Below are positions 10,612 through 20,555 of a DNA stretch of 64,000 bases, piece after piece. Both the position numbers and the translations under genes were made by a program. The notes under the pieces are model-generated. The model was not told where the DNA came from. It ran no database searches and saw only the letters and a list, made by a program, of their open reading frames with translations. Numbering within the stretch: position 1 is the stretch's first letter; every line of letters starts with the position of its first letter. The stretch spans positions 434,001 through 498,000 of the forward strand of contig JAJEKV010000104.1 of assembly GCA_021234155.1 (NCBI GenBank). Direction: 5' to 3'. Source of the stretch: Isoetes taiwanensis (Eukaryota > Streptophyta > Lycopodiopsida > Isoetales > Isoetaceae).

Positions 10612-10622
10612 CTCCCCCTCAA
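10612..10622 (-). other. Polypurine tract
   Basis: TTGAGGGGGAG on the element strand directly abuts the 3' LTR, where plus-strand priming is expected. The same ACTCCCCCTCAAGA string recurs at 10677-10690, an apparent local duplication of this zone. Confidence 0.7.
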
Positions 10623-10748
10623 GAATGACATGGTCATCTGTAGCACAACAAACAGTAAGTAAAATGAAGTTTTAACACTCCCCCTCAAGAAAAACACGGT
10701 CATTTGCATGACAACAAACTCAACACACAGTAAGCAATCTGGTCCCCT

Positions 10749-13712
10749 TTAATATTTCTGATTGCTCCAACTATATCTGATTCCTGTCTCAGCAAGATAC
10801 CCTGGTGAATGCATCGGCAAACTTCTCAACCAAATTCCCATAAACTCAGACTTACATGCACTGATTGCAATATTAATGGTCTTTTGCTTTCTGCTGGACC
10901 ACCCACCTGACCATTCCCCCTTGCAGCAAAAACAAAAGACTGTCTGCGACTTCTCATGTGCTACAAGTGTAGCAATACTCCGAACTTCCATAGTATTGAA
11001 AACATTCTCTGCCTTCATGAATGTAATAGAATCTGGCTTTATACCCTGATTTTCCATATTCAGTCCGCTTTGTGTGACCTTAGAATTCATTTCTCCCCCC
11101 CTATCTAGAACTTGTTTGTTCTTGCAAGCTTTCAAAACAGAAAGAAAGGTAAGAGTATTTGAAGATGTGCCAGCCACAAGATCCACAATTTCATGACCTT
11201 CGTGCCCTCTATGCTCCACGAAATATTTGCAAAATGATCTCCCTAATCGTGCTCTTTTTTCCATTTTCTCTGTTGAACCAAGGAACGGTACTTCCACAAA
11301 ACCTTCGGTCACTGGAGAAGGGGCATTGCTTGCTAGCATGTCTCGTTTCTCTCCTTTCTGACCTTCATACTTCTCTTCTCTTAAGTCAACAACCTTAGCA
11401 TGTACCAAATTGCCCTTTCCTGCGTTACTTTCCTCACGGTAAGAATCACCATGTCCATGACCCAATGTCGTAACACACCTTTTTTCCTTGGCAGTAGCAT
11501 CAACTTGCCCATAAATGAGTCCAGATTCACAGCCTAGTGTCAATGTCAAGAGCATTACCTTGATCCGCATCAGCAACCATCGAATCAGCAAGCACCGAAT
11601 CAGCATCAGCCAGCACTGAACTCTGGATATGAGCAAGCGCCGAATTCCAGACATCTCCATCGTCTTCATCTCTTGACACATGATGAACTGCCTCCCTTTA
11701 GCTTTTCCTGCTAGAGAAGACACAACATTTGTCGCACACCCAATGTAAGATCCACAAGATGCTCTATCATGTTTTCCTCGTGAAGGTTGAAACCCTTCAA
11801 CTCCTTTATTGTGCACGGCTTGATGCTGCTCAGGATGCGTATTATGCATTTGTCCCTCTGTGTCCCAGTAACACCATATCACTCCCTTAGTGACACAATC
11901 AATCGAGACAAGATCCTTGCCAGTCTCAACCCCCAAAGCTTCCAGCATTGGTGCCTTCTCAATGGCTACATCATCTGGAATGATAACATGGCATTTGCAC
12001 CCATTCTGGTCTGCTGCTAGTGCCATGCTGAATGCAGTACCTCTTGCACTTCCGTCCTTGCCAAATCCTTTACTAACATATTCTTCAATCAAAGCAGTCC
12101 AAGACATCACTTCCCGAATCATTGATTTATCAAAGACGTTCCTCACTTCCTTAAGCATCCAACACTTGCCTTTCATATTAATCAAACTGCTAGAAATAGC
12201 TATACTACTTTCAGATCCCATCTCCACATCTCTGCCATTCATATGCTTGTAGAGATCAACAAACCCAAATGACTCCATGGTCACCGGACTGCAGCGTGCA
12301 TTCTCCATGGCAAAGCGCTTCACTGCATGTCGACTCCCACATGCAAGAAACAGAACAAGCCATTTGAGGAAATGGGCTACCAGGTGAAAAATGTCTTTGT
12401 TATGTTTTTCTTGCTTCGCTGCCACAAAGGCTCTAGCATTATCCACAAAAGCCATTGAATCATTGCTGAGGCTGCCTTCCACTTGCATTTGTTCTAAACA
12501 TTTCAACGATTCCTCAGCAAGTCCATTTTCTGCATATCCTGCAATAAAAAAATTCCAGGACATAATATTGTGAACTGATAGCTTGTCAAATACTTTCTGC
12601 AGCTCAGAAAATGAGCCACACTTTGCATGTATATCAACTAATATATTCCCAACAAGGATGTGACTTTCTGAATCTTCTTTCACAACCATACTACATAACT
12701 GTTGACCCTTATCTATGGCTCCAATGCTGCTCCAAGCTTTTAACCTGCAAACAAATGTGAATGCATTTGGAGACATACCTTCCAACTGCATTTGCTCAAA
12801 TAATTGCAGTGCTTCCTGACCAAAACTTTGTTCACCATATCCTCCAAGTAGAGTGGTCCAAATCACAACATTTCTTGGTGGAGTCTCATCGAAAATTCCC
12901 TGGGCTTCTTTGAGATGTCCACATTTCACATACACATCAGCCAACATATTGCCAACAAAAATCTCCTGCTGCATTTCTTCATTCAAGTTGAAAGCTTGAT
13001 CTGCTTGTCCAGTTTCAGCATGTCCTATCCTATGTTTGGCAAATTGAGCATGTACCTTTCGACCATTATCCAAGTTCTCTATGCTGCAACAAGCCTTCAA
13101 TCCACACAAACAGGTTTCAATATCTGCTATGCATCTGGCCTTCTGTGCATGAAATTCGTAGATGAGCTGCTTAAGCTTCTCCGCATTGTCGTATTTTGAA
13201 ACATCTCCACGTCTGCGGAGCATGTAACCCTGCGGAGCAACGGAATGGCCCGGTGGTGGCAACCATACATCCGTCACTCCAGCTTTTGCCAAATCCTTTG
13301 GTACCTGTATAGCATCATGCCAGCATGGATTCCTCCACGATTCCCAGTTGAAACCCTGGAACATCACAACCATAAGTGCAAGTTCCCTGCTTTTCCACTT
13401 CCTCTTGTATTCTGTTTGCCAAATCCAGCAAGCTGAATGACAGCAGCTGAATTTATAAAATGGTCTCCATCTTGCTTGGTTACATCCGTCATTCACCCAT
13501 TTCTGGCTCATTACATTCATGCCTTGCAGCACCATAGCCACTCCGTCCATTCTGCTGCTATACAAGCTCTTTGCTAGCCCTCCATTGCCGCATGCTCCAT
13601 CGGATTCTCCATGCCACATTGCCCTTGCATGCTGCCAATCCTTATTGCAGATCACTGGTTCTAGCTGCTGGGCCAACGCTCTACAGCATATCATTACCAG
13701 CAAAACAAGCAT
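10749..13712 (-). CDS. 987-residue fusion ORF of captured gene pieces
   Basis: One uninterrupted frame inside the retroelement. Residues 1-100: a hydrophobic start (MLVLLVMICC) and a part loosely like expansin N-termini (ARAMWHGES, GACGNGGL). Residues 116-198: plant alpha-amylase (GH13) N-terminal barrel region, with FQGFNWESW, AGVTDVWLPPPGHSV and SKYDNAEKL, but no catalytic residues. Residues 201-423: PPR repeats (VGNMLADVYVKCG, VVIWTTLLGGYGE, SWNFFIAGYAENGL). Residues 500-550: more PPR. Residues 554-595: cysteine synthase-like PLP enzyme (GCKCHVIIPDDVAIEK, MLEALG). Residues 850-920: a final PPR-like piece (NTLTFLSVLKACKNKQ). The first ATG follows the gag frame by 21 bases. Each domain is partial, so enzymatic activity is unlikely; an open frame this long suggests recent assembly or selection. 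Whether it is translated is unknown. Confidence 0.7.
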   Translation of the reverse strand: MLVLLVMICCRALAQQLEPVICNKDWQHARAMWHGESDGACGNGGLAKSLYSSRMDGVAMVLQGMNVMSQKWVNDGCNQARWRPFYKFSCCHSACWIWQTEYKRKWKSRELALMVVMFQGFNWESWRNPCWHDAIQVPKDLAKAGVTDVWLPPPGHSVAPQGYMLRRRGDVSKYDNAEKLKQLIYEFHAQKARCIADIETCLCGLKACCSIENLDNGRKVHAQFAKHRIGHAETGQADQAFNLNEEMQQEIFVGNMLADVYVKCGHLKEAQGIFDETPPRNVVIWTTLLGGYGEQSFGQEALQLFEQMQLEGMSPNAFTFVCRLKAWSSIGAIDKGQQLCSMVVKEDSESHILVGNILVDIHAKCGSFSELQKVFDKLSVHNIMSWNFFIAGYAENGLAEESLKCLEQMQVEGSLSNDSMAFVDNARAFVAAKQEKHNKDIFHLVAHFLKWLVLFLACGSRHAVKRFAMENARCSPVTMESFGFVDLYKHMNGRDVEMGSESSIAISSSLINMKGKCWMLKEVRNVFDKSMIREVMSWTALIEEYVSKGFGKDGSARGTAFSMALAADQNGCKCHVIIPDDVAIEKAPMLEALGVETGKDLVSIDCVTKGVIWCYWDTEGQMHNTHPEQHQAVHNKGVEGFQPSRGKHDRASCGSYIGCATNVVSSLAGKAKGRQFIMCQEMKTMEMSGIRRLLISRVQCWLMLIRCLLIRWLLMRIKVMLLTLTLGCESGLIYGQVDATAKEKRCVTTLGHGHGDSYREESNAGKGNLVHAKVVDLREEKYEGQKGEKRDMLASNAPSPVTEGFVEVPFLGSTEKMEKRARLGRSFCKYFVEHRGHEGHEIVDLVAGTSSNTLTFLSVLKACKNKQVLDRGGEMNSKVTQSGLNMENQGIKPDSITFMKAENVFNTMEVRSIATLVAHEKSQTVFCFCCKGEWSGGWSSRKQKTINIAISACKSEFMGIWLRSLPMHSPGYLAETGIRYSWSNQKY

Positions 13713-13733
13713 TTGGTGGATTTCTATGACTAC

Positions 13734-14093
13734 CTACTGGAGAGAGTGCTTCCTTCGATACATGGTGCTCAACTGATCCCATGCATCCTTTGCACTGCCT
13801 GCCGCTTCTACCTGAGCAATCAGGTTATCATCAAGATACTTCATGATCTTATTCCTTGCCTCCCAGTCTCTTTGCATCCATCTAAGCATCACTTGCTTCT
13901 CTTCTTGACTTCCTTTCACACACGCATCAGTCGTATGTGCTCGTGGCATTGACGTCCAGATGACTGATGGTCTTGTCTCATCTCTAGATACGAGATCCCA
14001 TAGCCCCTTATCTGCTAGTTTTCTACGAACTTTGATAAACCAGTAGAAAGCATTCCTGTGGCTGAGTTTCTCGATCTTACCCATCTTATCCAT
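13734..14093 (-). CDS. gag-like protein fragment of the retroelement
   Basis: A 119-residue frame just inside the primer site. It reads KIEKLSHRNAFYWFIKVRRK, LADKGLWDLVS, WEARNKIMKYLDDNLI and AKDAWDQLSTMYRRK. This is the N-terminal (DUF4219/UBN2-like) pattern of Copia gag: a W in the loading segment, then a helix ending in AWDxLxxxY. It stops 21 bases before the fusion frame, and no CCHC zinc knuckle is present, so only the N-terminal half of gag survives. Confidence 0.65.
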   Translation of the reverse strand: MDKMGKIEKLSHRNAFYWFIKVRRKLADKGLWDLVSRDETRPSVIWTSMPRAHTTDACVKGSQEEKQVMLRWMQRDWEARNKIMKYLDDNLIAQVEAAGSAKDAWDQLSTMYRRKHSLQ

Positions 14094-14116
14094 CTCTGTT
14101 CACCAAAGAGGATCGT

Positions 14117-14131
14117 CCTGCTCTGATACCA
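14117..14131 (-). other. tRNA-Met primer-binding site
   Basis: TGGTATCAGAGCAGG on the element strand lies directly inside the 5' LTR. It is the sequence used by many plant Copia elements, complementary to the 3' end of initiator tRNA-Met. Confidence 0.85.
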
Positions 14132-14377
14132 TATTAACAAACAGAAAATACAGCAGCAATTCAGCAGCAAGAGCTGCGTTTCTATTGATAATAGTCTCTC
14201 CTTATACATTTCAAGGTAGTACCACAAATAGCAAGCTACCATATCTTCTGCCTTGATTAACGCCTAAACTGTAGGAAAACTAACAGCCAACATGTAACGG
14301 TCAAAAGATCCACCTAAAGCTAACATGTACATGACCATTGTCATATTTTGTCATACTAGCAAACTCAACTTCCAACA
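14132..14377 (-). repeat. 5' LTR of the gene-capturing element (246 bp)
   Basis: Partner of 10366-10611 with about seven substitutions. It is followed on the plus strand by CTGTG, the right target duplication. Confidence 0.85.
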
Positions 14378-14382
14378 CTGTG

Positions 14383-14724
14383 CAAGTACCAATTGAAGTA
14401 ATTAATTTGGTGGATGAAGGGAAAAATCCTGACGAATTTACAAAGGCCTTGTTGAATAACTGTGTCCAACGGAATCAAGCTACAAAGGGCAAAGTTGATG
14501 CGTTTAAGGAGATACGAAAACACTTACTAGAAGAGGTTGAAGATGCATTTCCAGAAGAAACAGAAGCATATAGACAACTTCGTACAGCATCAGCACTGGA
14601 ATCTCGACGAGCTCTACAGGCATCTGGTCTATTGTCAAATGGTGATATAAAAGTGAAACAGAGCACTAATGTACATATGTGCCCGCTTGTGATAGAAGAT
14701 ACAAATACATTGAAAACAATGTAA
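14383..14724 (+). pseudogene. MED10: Mediator subunit 10 gene, 3' part of split exon
   Basis: Continues the frame of 10159-10365 in register. It reads QVPIEVINLVDEGKNPDEF, NNCVQRNQATKGKVDAF, KEIRKHLLEEVE, AFPEETEAYRQLR and NGDIKVK. These are the most conserved MED10 segments (DDGKNPDEF and the LRKHLLEELE helix). After KVKQ the frame runs 22 more residues to a TAA at 14722. Family members usually end near KVK, so the tail may be read-through of a lost stop or splice site. No internal stop or frameshift is seen. Confidence 0.85.
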
Positions 14725-15521
14725 GTTATCAGGAACAGACAATCTTTTGGTCGGGTCGGGTTTGTTGCAGTTCCATGCAGATGACAAAAGAGAGGTGCCA
14801 TCTCTTATTTTGGGCATTGTGCAGCAGGACAACATATAGACTAAACAGTCCAAAAGACAGCATAAAAAGTTGAAAAGCTTGGAAGCTTGTTTATTCAGAC
14901 AGCATATAAATGGTTCACAACTCTGGAAGTTTTGCCAGAATGCTGGCTTTTCCTTTCGATATAACCTGGGCATAGGGACTTTTTTGGAAATAAAGTTATG
15001 AACAAGATAACTGTTTTAGTTCAGATTTTTCATCTTGATTACTATGTTTTGACCACAAGCATACAATTTCTATGGTTATTGCCATACATACAATTTTACC
15101 ACATCTGTATCCCGAAGCATGTTTCTGTTCCAGGTTTGTTCTTTGCCATACTCAAGCTCCGATCCTAAATGTGTCCATATTCTAAAAGAGTTAAAAGATA
15201 AGGATTGTTTCAGGTTCACTTTATGTAATGAAGCGATTTCGAATCACAGATTATCTGCATTCTGTTATAGATCTACAGGACGCTTGTGTTTAGCGCTTAT
15301 GGTTCTCTCCACTTCACCAAGTCATCCTTCCTGTAAATTATTATACCTTATCCTTAATTGTGACATTTAAGCTTAGGCAAGGTTTGGAAGAAGTAATGAA
15401 ATTCAACTATAATCTCGTCCATTCTGAAGTCATAATTTTGGGGACTATCGAATGCCATATAATCTTGATATATGTCCTGGTTATGGCTTTCGCATTTCTG
15501 ATATGAGACCATTTTTGTCAG
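14725..15521. other. Interval without recognised gene
   Basis: Nothing assignable. It may include 3' untranslated sequence of the MED10 locus and intron of the SDR pseudogene. Confidence 0.4.
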
Positions 15522-15925
15522 CGAACATGGCAAGAGGTTCAAGGAAGAAGACATGAAAGTTGATATGGTGGGGAAAACTTGCATTGTGACTGGATCAAAC
15601 ACAGGGATAGGCTTTGCGTCTGCCGAAGCCCTTGCATCAAGGTATGTTGCAATGGTATTGTGCAATCCTTGGCTTCACAAAAAGGGCAATTATACCATAT
15701 AATTAGGACACATAGAACTGTCTGCTTGTGAAACTTAGATGTGAACATGCTTCTTTCATATTACGAATTTCTGATGCTTAATGAGGTGCATGACAATTGT
15801 TCCAATTATGTTGTTCCAAAATACAGAGGTGCAAATGTGCATCTTGTGTGCCGTAATAAAAGAAAGGCGAACAAGCAGTTTCAATACTCAAGGAAAGGAC
15901 AGGAAATCCGAATATTGAGCTTGAG
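15522..15925 (+). pseudogene. Short-chain dehydrogenase (DHRS12-like) fragment
   Basis: Two exons with good splice sites. Exon one (15522-15641, after TTTTTGTCAG, before GTATGT) reads HGKRFKEEDMKVDMVGKTC and IVTGSNTGIGFASAEALASR; TGxxxGIG is the cofactor-binding motif of SDR oxidoreductases. Exon two (15827-15925) begins GANVHLVCRNK, the second Rossmann strand and its following CRN, as in plant DHRS12/WWOX-type SDRs. A single missing base near 15873 shifts the frame; the alternate frame gives SILKERTGNPNIELEV, as expected. The catalytic YxxxK region was not found. It is a truncated, frameshifted, unprocessed copy. Confidence 0.75.
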
Positions 15926-16420
15926 GTGCCACTTTCTTTTTTTCTTAAAACATTATGGTAACGTCTTATCTAGAAGCATCCATTATTCAGGTATGCGACC
16001 AGTCAAGAACCAGGTCAGGAACAAGAATTTCACAGTTCAGATTTTTCATCTTGATTCTTATGTACTCTAACATGCATATCAAATTCCCACATTTGGGGGC
16101 ATGGTAATGATGCTTGGCATTAGCAGACCAGCCAAATCCTCTTTTTTGCAGAGGCCTAAAGAAAGCATGACAGCCTGCAAGCCGGAAGAGTAGTGGAACA
16201 TGATGCCATCGTGAGCCATAATCCACTCTGTCACATACCTGTTCTTTGTTTCCAAAAAAATGCTTGAGGGAATAATATTGCAATTCTCATGCACAGGGTA
16301 TCAAATCTTGGATCAGTGACTATAAATGGAGCTTTTTTCGAAGATTGGCAAAAGGAAACATCTATCAGATGCTTGACTTGACAGAGGTAAACTATAATAG
16401 GAACTTCGTTCCAAAATGAC
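15926..16420. other. Interval without recognised gene
   Basis: No feature recognised. CAGATTTTTCATCTTGATT occurs at 15022 and again at 16036, a short local repeat. Confidence 0.4.
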
Positions 16421-16429
16421 AGAACCGTG

Positions 16430-17120
16430 AAACATTGCTATTAATGAATGATATGCTAGTCTGCTGCCAACACGTTATTCAAACCCCGTCTGTCCCGGCA
16501 TTGTTTATTCTCATCACCATCTCATGCCTATCTATGACATTGCTATATGATCTCAAAGGAAGAATCCCACTATTCCCTACTACAGCGCAAGTCCGGTATG
16601 GCTTTACTTCTCTTTCAGTATCATTATTATTAAGATGCTTATCTACTTTTCCCTTTACAAGTTCCAGCAGATCATTCATGACATGAGGTTCACTGTCCAC
16701 CATTGCAGAGCTTCTTCAAGTGCCTTCCAATGCAAATAATACTTAATTATTTCCAGATCTTTGAGCAATGGCTTGTCTGTTTCTTCCATATTCATGAATT
16801 TCTCAAGCAGGTCACCGTAAAAAGATCATGCCCTCTATATAGTGCATTAGAAATCTGACATGCTCTTGGATCATAGCAACCCTTTTTTCCTCTTAAAATC
16901 TGACCATACATCCTCTATAGAGTAATCAATCATAAATTGTACCTCCCATGCTTGCAAGATTCTGGGGTTCCAGAGGCAAGGCTTGCTTTGGCAAAATAAG
17001 GACTGGATGTTTCCAAGCGTTTTGAAGACTTTCAAGAGAAATAGCAGCAGCATTACAAACAACCACGAATGCGAACAAAGAAAACAAAAAGATCTGCTTA
17101 TGAAACATTTTGAAAGAGAA
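16430..17120 (-). pseudogene. Sialyltransferase-like (GT29) gene fragment
   Basis: The minus strand reads RTCAVVGNSGILPL, VIDRHEMVMRINNAGTDG (16482-16595), a clear sialylmotif L of glycosyltransferase family 29, Golgi enzymes. After INNAGT a one-base shift and an in-frame TAA interrupt the expected continuation GFE, RVGSRLAY. Upstream, MFHKQIFLFSLFAFVVVC (from 17108) could be the N-terminal signal-anchor of a type II Golgi protein, followed by decayed, frame-shifting sequence (KYYLHWKALEEALQWW). Sialylmotif S was not found. Plants are thought to lack sialic acid but keep GT29 homologues such as those in pollen. This copy is not functional. Confidence 0.7.
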
Positions 17121-17171
17121 TGGAAAATAACATTTTCATTCTTCCAACTTCACAGGGCCAGGTTCCTTTGA

Positions 17172-19526
17172 ATAGTCAGCATTAATTTTGGATGAAGCTT
17201 TATCGTTGATCTAGGGTAATACTTGATCCAGGATGACCCATTAAATTATGGGAACAACAGCGAATCAACACGTTAATCAAGAACACATCATAACAGATTA
17301 GCTGTTCGAGTTTGAAGTTGTAGAATTGCTATCTTCAATAGTATTAGAATTTAGATTTAGTCTTGAAACTGCACTCTTGCTTCTCTATAGATCTCTTATA
17401 ATTCTAATTCTTGGTTGCACTGTAAAGGTCTAACCAATGAATATACAATACTTGAACTGGCTGTGAGCAGGCATTATGTGATGAAATAATACACTCCAAG
17501 ATTCAATTAGACTTCTTGTATCCGCTACTTGCGTATAAACAAACTATTTCGAATTCATCCGACTTAGTTTAAGAACGTCCATTGCTGCCTCACATGTCTC
17601 ATACGTTTGTTGAAGTAGGCTCTAAGGTGGGACAATAGCACTTGCAGTGAATTTGAGATGGTACGCACATTTCCAATCCGCAGTCTGTATTTTCTTGAAT
17701 ATCTTAGTTTTCCTTTTTTAAGGTTCTGGTTGGATAAGTCTAACTTGCCACTGTTGGTATGAGCAGAATTAGGACAACTTTTTAAATTTTACTCATATTG
17801 AATCTGAATATGAGAACATATAGGTCTTTGGATTTTGTTCATGCAATGTCAACACAGCATACACAAGTCAGTTGAAGTTACATGCGTGATATACCGAGAT
17901 TTCTCTTTAGAGTACTTTTACACAGTCCTCTCTGGCTGATCTTAACAGCAGCAATGCGTTAAATCTTTAACTAATGTGTACTTCTGAATATATTGCCTCA
18001 AAATCACATCATGTCAATTAATTTGCCTTACAGTATTGTGTTGGCAGTTGAAGACCTTCCGAGAAATCAGAAAAGCCTCATACTGTGTCTTGTACTTTAA
18101 TAAGTTGCCGCTTTTGTTGTGCACAAATTAGCCATATCAATATGTTCATCGTGCGAGCAGGGATACATTCTCTGGCAAATCCGCAGTCTTTGTAACAAAC
18201 CCATAATGATCATTCTTAGACCATGCATGATCCATTTAACTGTTCATCCCTGTTTGTGTCCAATTTCTCCCCAGCGGCTTCTACAGACAGTTGGGTCCAA
18301 ATAAATCAGCATTTGCATGATAATTGCACAAGGTTATAACGTAACCAGACTGATCCTCAAACATTGAGAGGACATCTGCGTTTTTTTGGATAAGCATGTC
18401 TTATTCAGGCCTTGCTGTAGCACTCTTCAATTGTTAAGTTCTACCAGGGAGCATGACATTCTTTTGTGCATGTGAAGTTCTTAATTAAAGAGGCATAACG
18501 TGTTTTCTTCTTCCTCGTGATGTACGTTCTTCTTGCTGCAATATTTATACTTTCTTGCTGCAATATTTATACATGGTGTGGTCATGATGTTTGGGAAGGG
18601 CTTTATTGATTTTTGAAAGGAGTTAGAACTCATTCAAAGCTTGTGGATGGCACAACAATGCTTGATGCTCTTTGACGCTTATGGATTTATGCAGGCAAAA
18701 CAGTGCACTGACGTACCATGGACCTTAGCAAGTGTAAAGTATACGAATTATTCTATAACATCGGTCGTTCTCTATAATATGTGTGGTTGCAAAGATTTGG
18801 GTTCCACTAAATTCACTACATGCAAAGGTAAAAAGTTAGAACAACAAATGCATATTCCCGTTAGTCATGCTAGGAACCTGAAAAACTATGTGCATGCTGA
18901 TCTTTTTAGAAGAAGTGAGTTTGCTTTTGCAAGTTATGCCCAATTTTGTGTTGGTTATTACATTATCGTGCATGTACTGCGATGTACTATGAGGTTATGT
19001 AACATAAGTGCTAATATAGACTTTGTTTTCATGAGACAGTTGGAAAGGAATTTATCAAAGCTCTTGGAGCTAGTTAAGTGGATCCCTTCCAATCACAAAG
19101 ACTTGTGTGGATGAACCATCACAAAGACTTTGCTAAGTTAAAGAAGGTATTTTGTAATACAATAAACCCATAGCATCTAGCAAGGCATCTCGACATGGCA
19201 TTTGGCTTTAGGGGTATGATTCGGATCATAATATGTAGTATGCAAATCATGGATGTATTGGCAGCGACATCATATGTAGATAAACCTACGTCACTTATAT
19301 GACAATGTTTTATGCTTAAATGTATATAGGCCTAAGTTTATAGTAGAATTTAGACAATGGTTTTATTCCCTCTAAATGTATCTTTGGTTTTACAATGAAG
19401 ATAGCCATTGGAAAATTGGCTAATTTGCAAAAGATGTTAGGTGATTTTTTGCCAAATCTTGAATTGAGGAATGCCAAAATGACACAAAGAAATATGAAAG
19501 AAATATGATGTTCCAAGTTTACACTA
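17172..19526. other. 2.3-kb interval without recognised gene
   Basis: Mostly AT-rich non-coding sequence. One 157-codon plus frame (18641-19114) has no motif I recognise and codon content like its surroundings, so I do not call it a gene. Confidence 0.4.
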
Positions 19527-20555
19527 TAGAATAGAATAGAATATGATTTTATCGTCCACGGAGACCAACTGGCCTATGGCACCCAAGTACAAAGAGAGAG
19601 CAGCAGGCGTATTACTACCAGGATTAAAAAAACCCCCGCCCCGAAGGGTTTTCGGGGGAAAAACCTTAGTAGCAATAAGGATGCTGACATACTGCACAGT
19701 TATATACATAATCACAAGTACAGCTGAGGTTAATGTCGGACAGGGGGGCATAACTGAGTCCGCGTATCCATTACCTCCCGGAGGTACGATCCCAACAAGC
19801 CTACAGAGGCCGTGCTCAGTAGCTCATGCAAGGCCTGATGGGGCACAACTAACCGAAAGCATACCGAGCCCGGATATGCTCGTCTGGCCGGACAGCCCCG
19901 CGGGGCGGACTTTCATCCTTAATGGCGCTGGACAAAGATCGACAGACTCTCGTCCTCACGCTGCTCCCGAATCCATCTCCATGTCTCAATGCGGAGGTGG
20001 TGTGCACCAAGCGAATGGAAGCAATCACCGCGCTTTTTCATGGGTAGATGGGTGCGCAGGTAGTGGTGTGGGCCCCTCGTGAGCATGGGATTAACCTCGC
20101 CGTCGATAATTTGCCACCTTGACATGTGATGTGGCCTCTGCATCCCAAAGCTTGGCCATGAAGCAAGCATCCAAGCACGCTTCAAGGCAGCCGTTCCTTC
20201 TGTGTATGCACCGGTCCACATCTCGTGGTGCTCACATTCCACAAAACGAGAACCACTGGGCTTGCTTGTCTTTCCAAAGAAGCTTTGAGTCGGTCGCGGG
20301 CCCATCGCCACTTGCCAAAGCAAGGTTGGGCAGCCGGGCTTCATCCATAGCCACCACCTTCCGGAAGTAAATAGTGTGACGCTTCAAATAGCCCTCTATA
20401 ATGGAAGGAAGCCCCGTCTCCTGGAGCAAGATCCGATATGGGACCGTGGATTTCACTCCCGGTGCCCGCCAAGAAGGCCTTCAGCACCGCTCTAGATCGC
20501 TCCAAGTGGCGAGGGATATCACCGGCCCCCACACCCCATATAGAGGAGGACCGGT

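Larger units (their letters stand above)
10366..14377 (-). mobile_element. Non-autonomous LTR retroelement carrying host gene pieces
   Basis: A 4,012-bp element with 246-bp direct LTRs, a primer-binding site, a gag-like frame, a 987-codon fusion frame and a purine tract, in that order on the minus strand. No protease, integrase or reverse transcriptase was found, so it must rely on another element's proteins. The LTRs differ at roughly seven sites (about 3 percent), so the insertion is not very recent. In place of pol it carries pieces of alpha-amylase, a PPR protein and a cysteine synthase-like enzyme. Maize Bs1 is the known precedent for an LTR element with several captured gene fragments. 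The primer site and gag piece point to a Copia-type parent. Confidence 0.85.

Noticed and set aside
18641-19114. 157-codon plus frame
   Set aside because: No signal peptide, domain or conserved motif is recognisable, and base composition is like the flanks.
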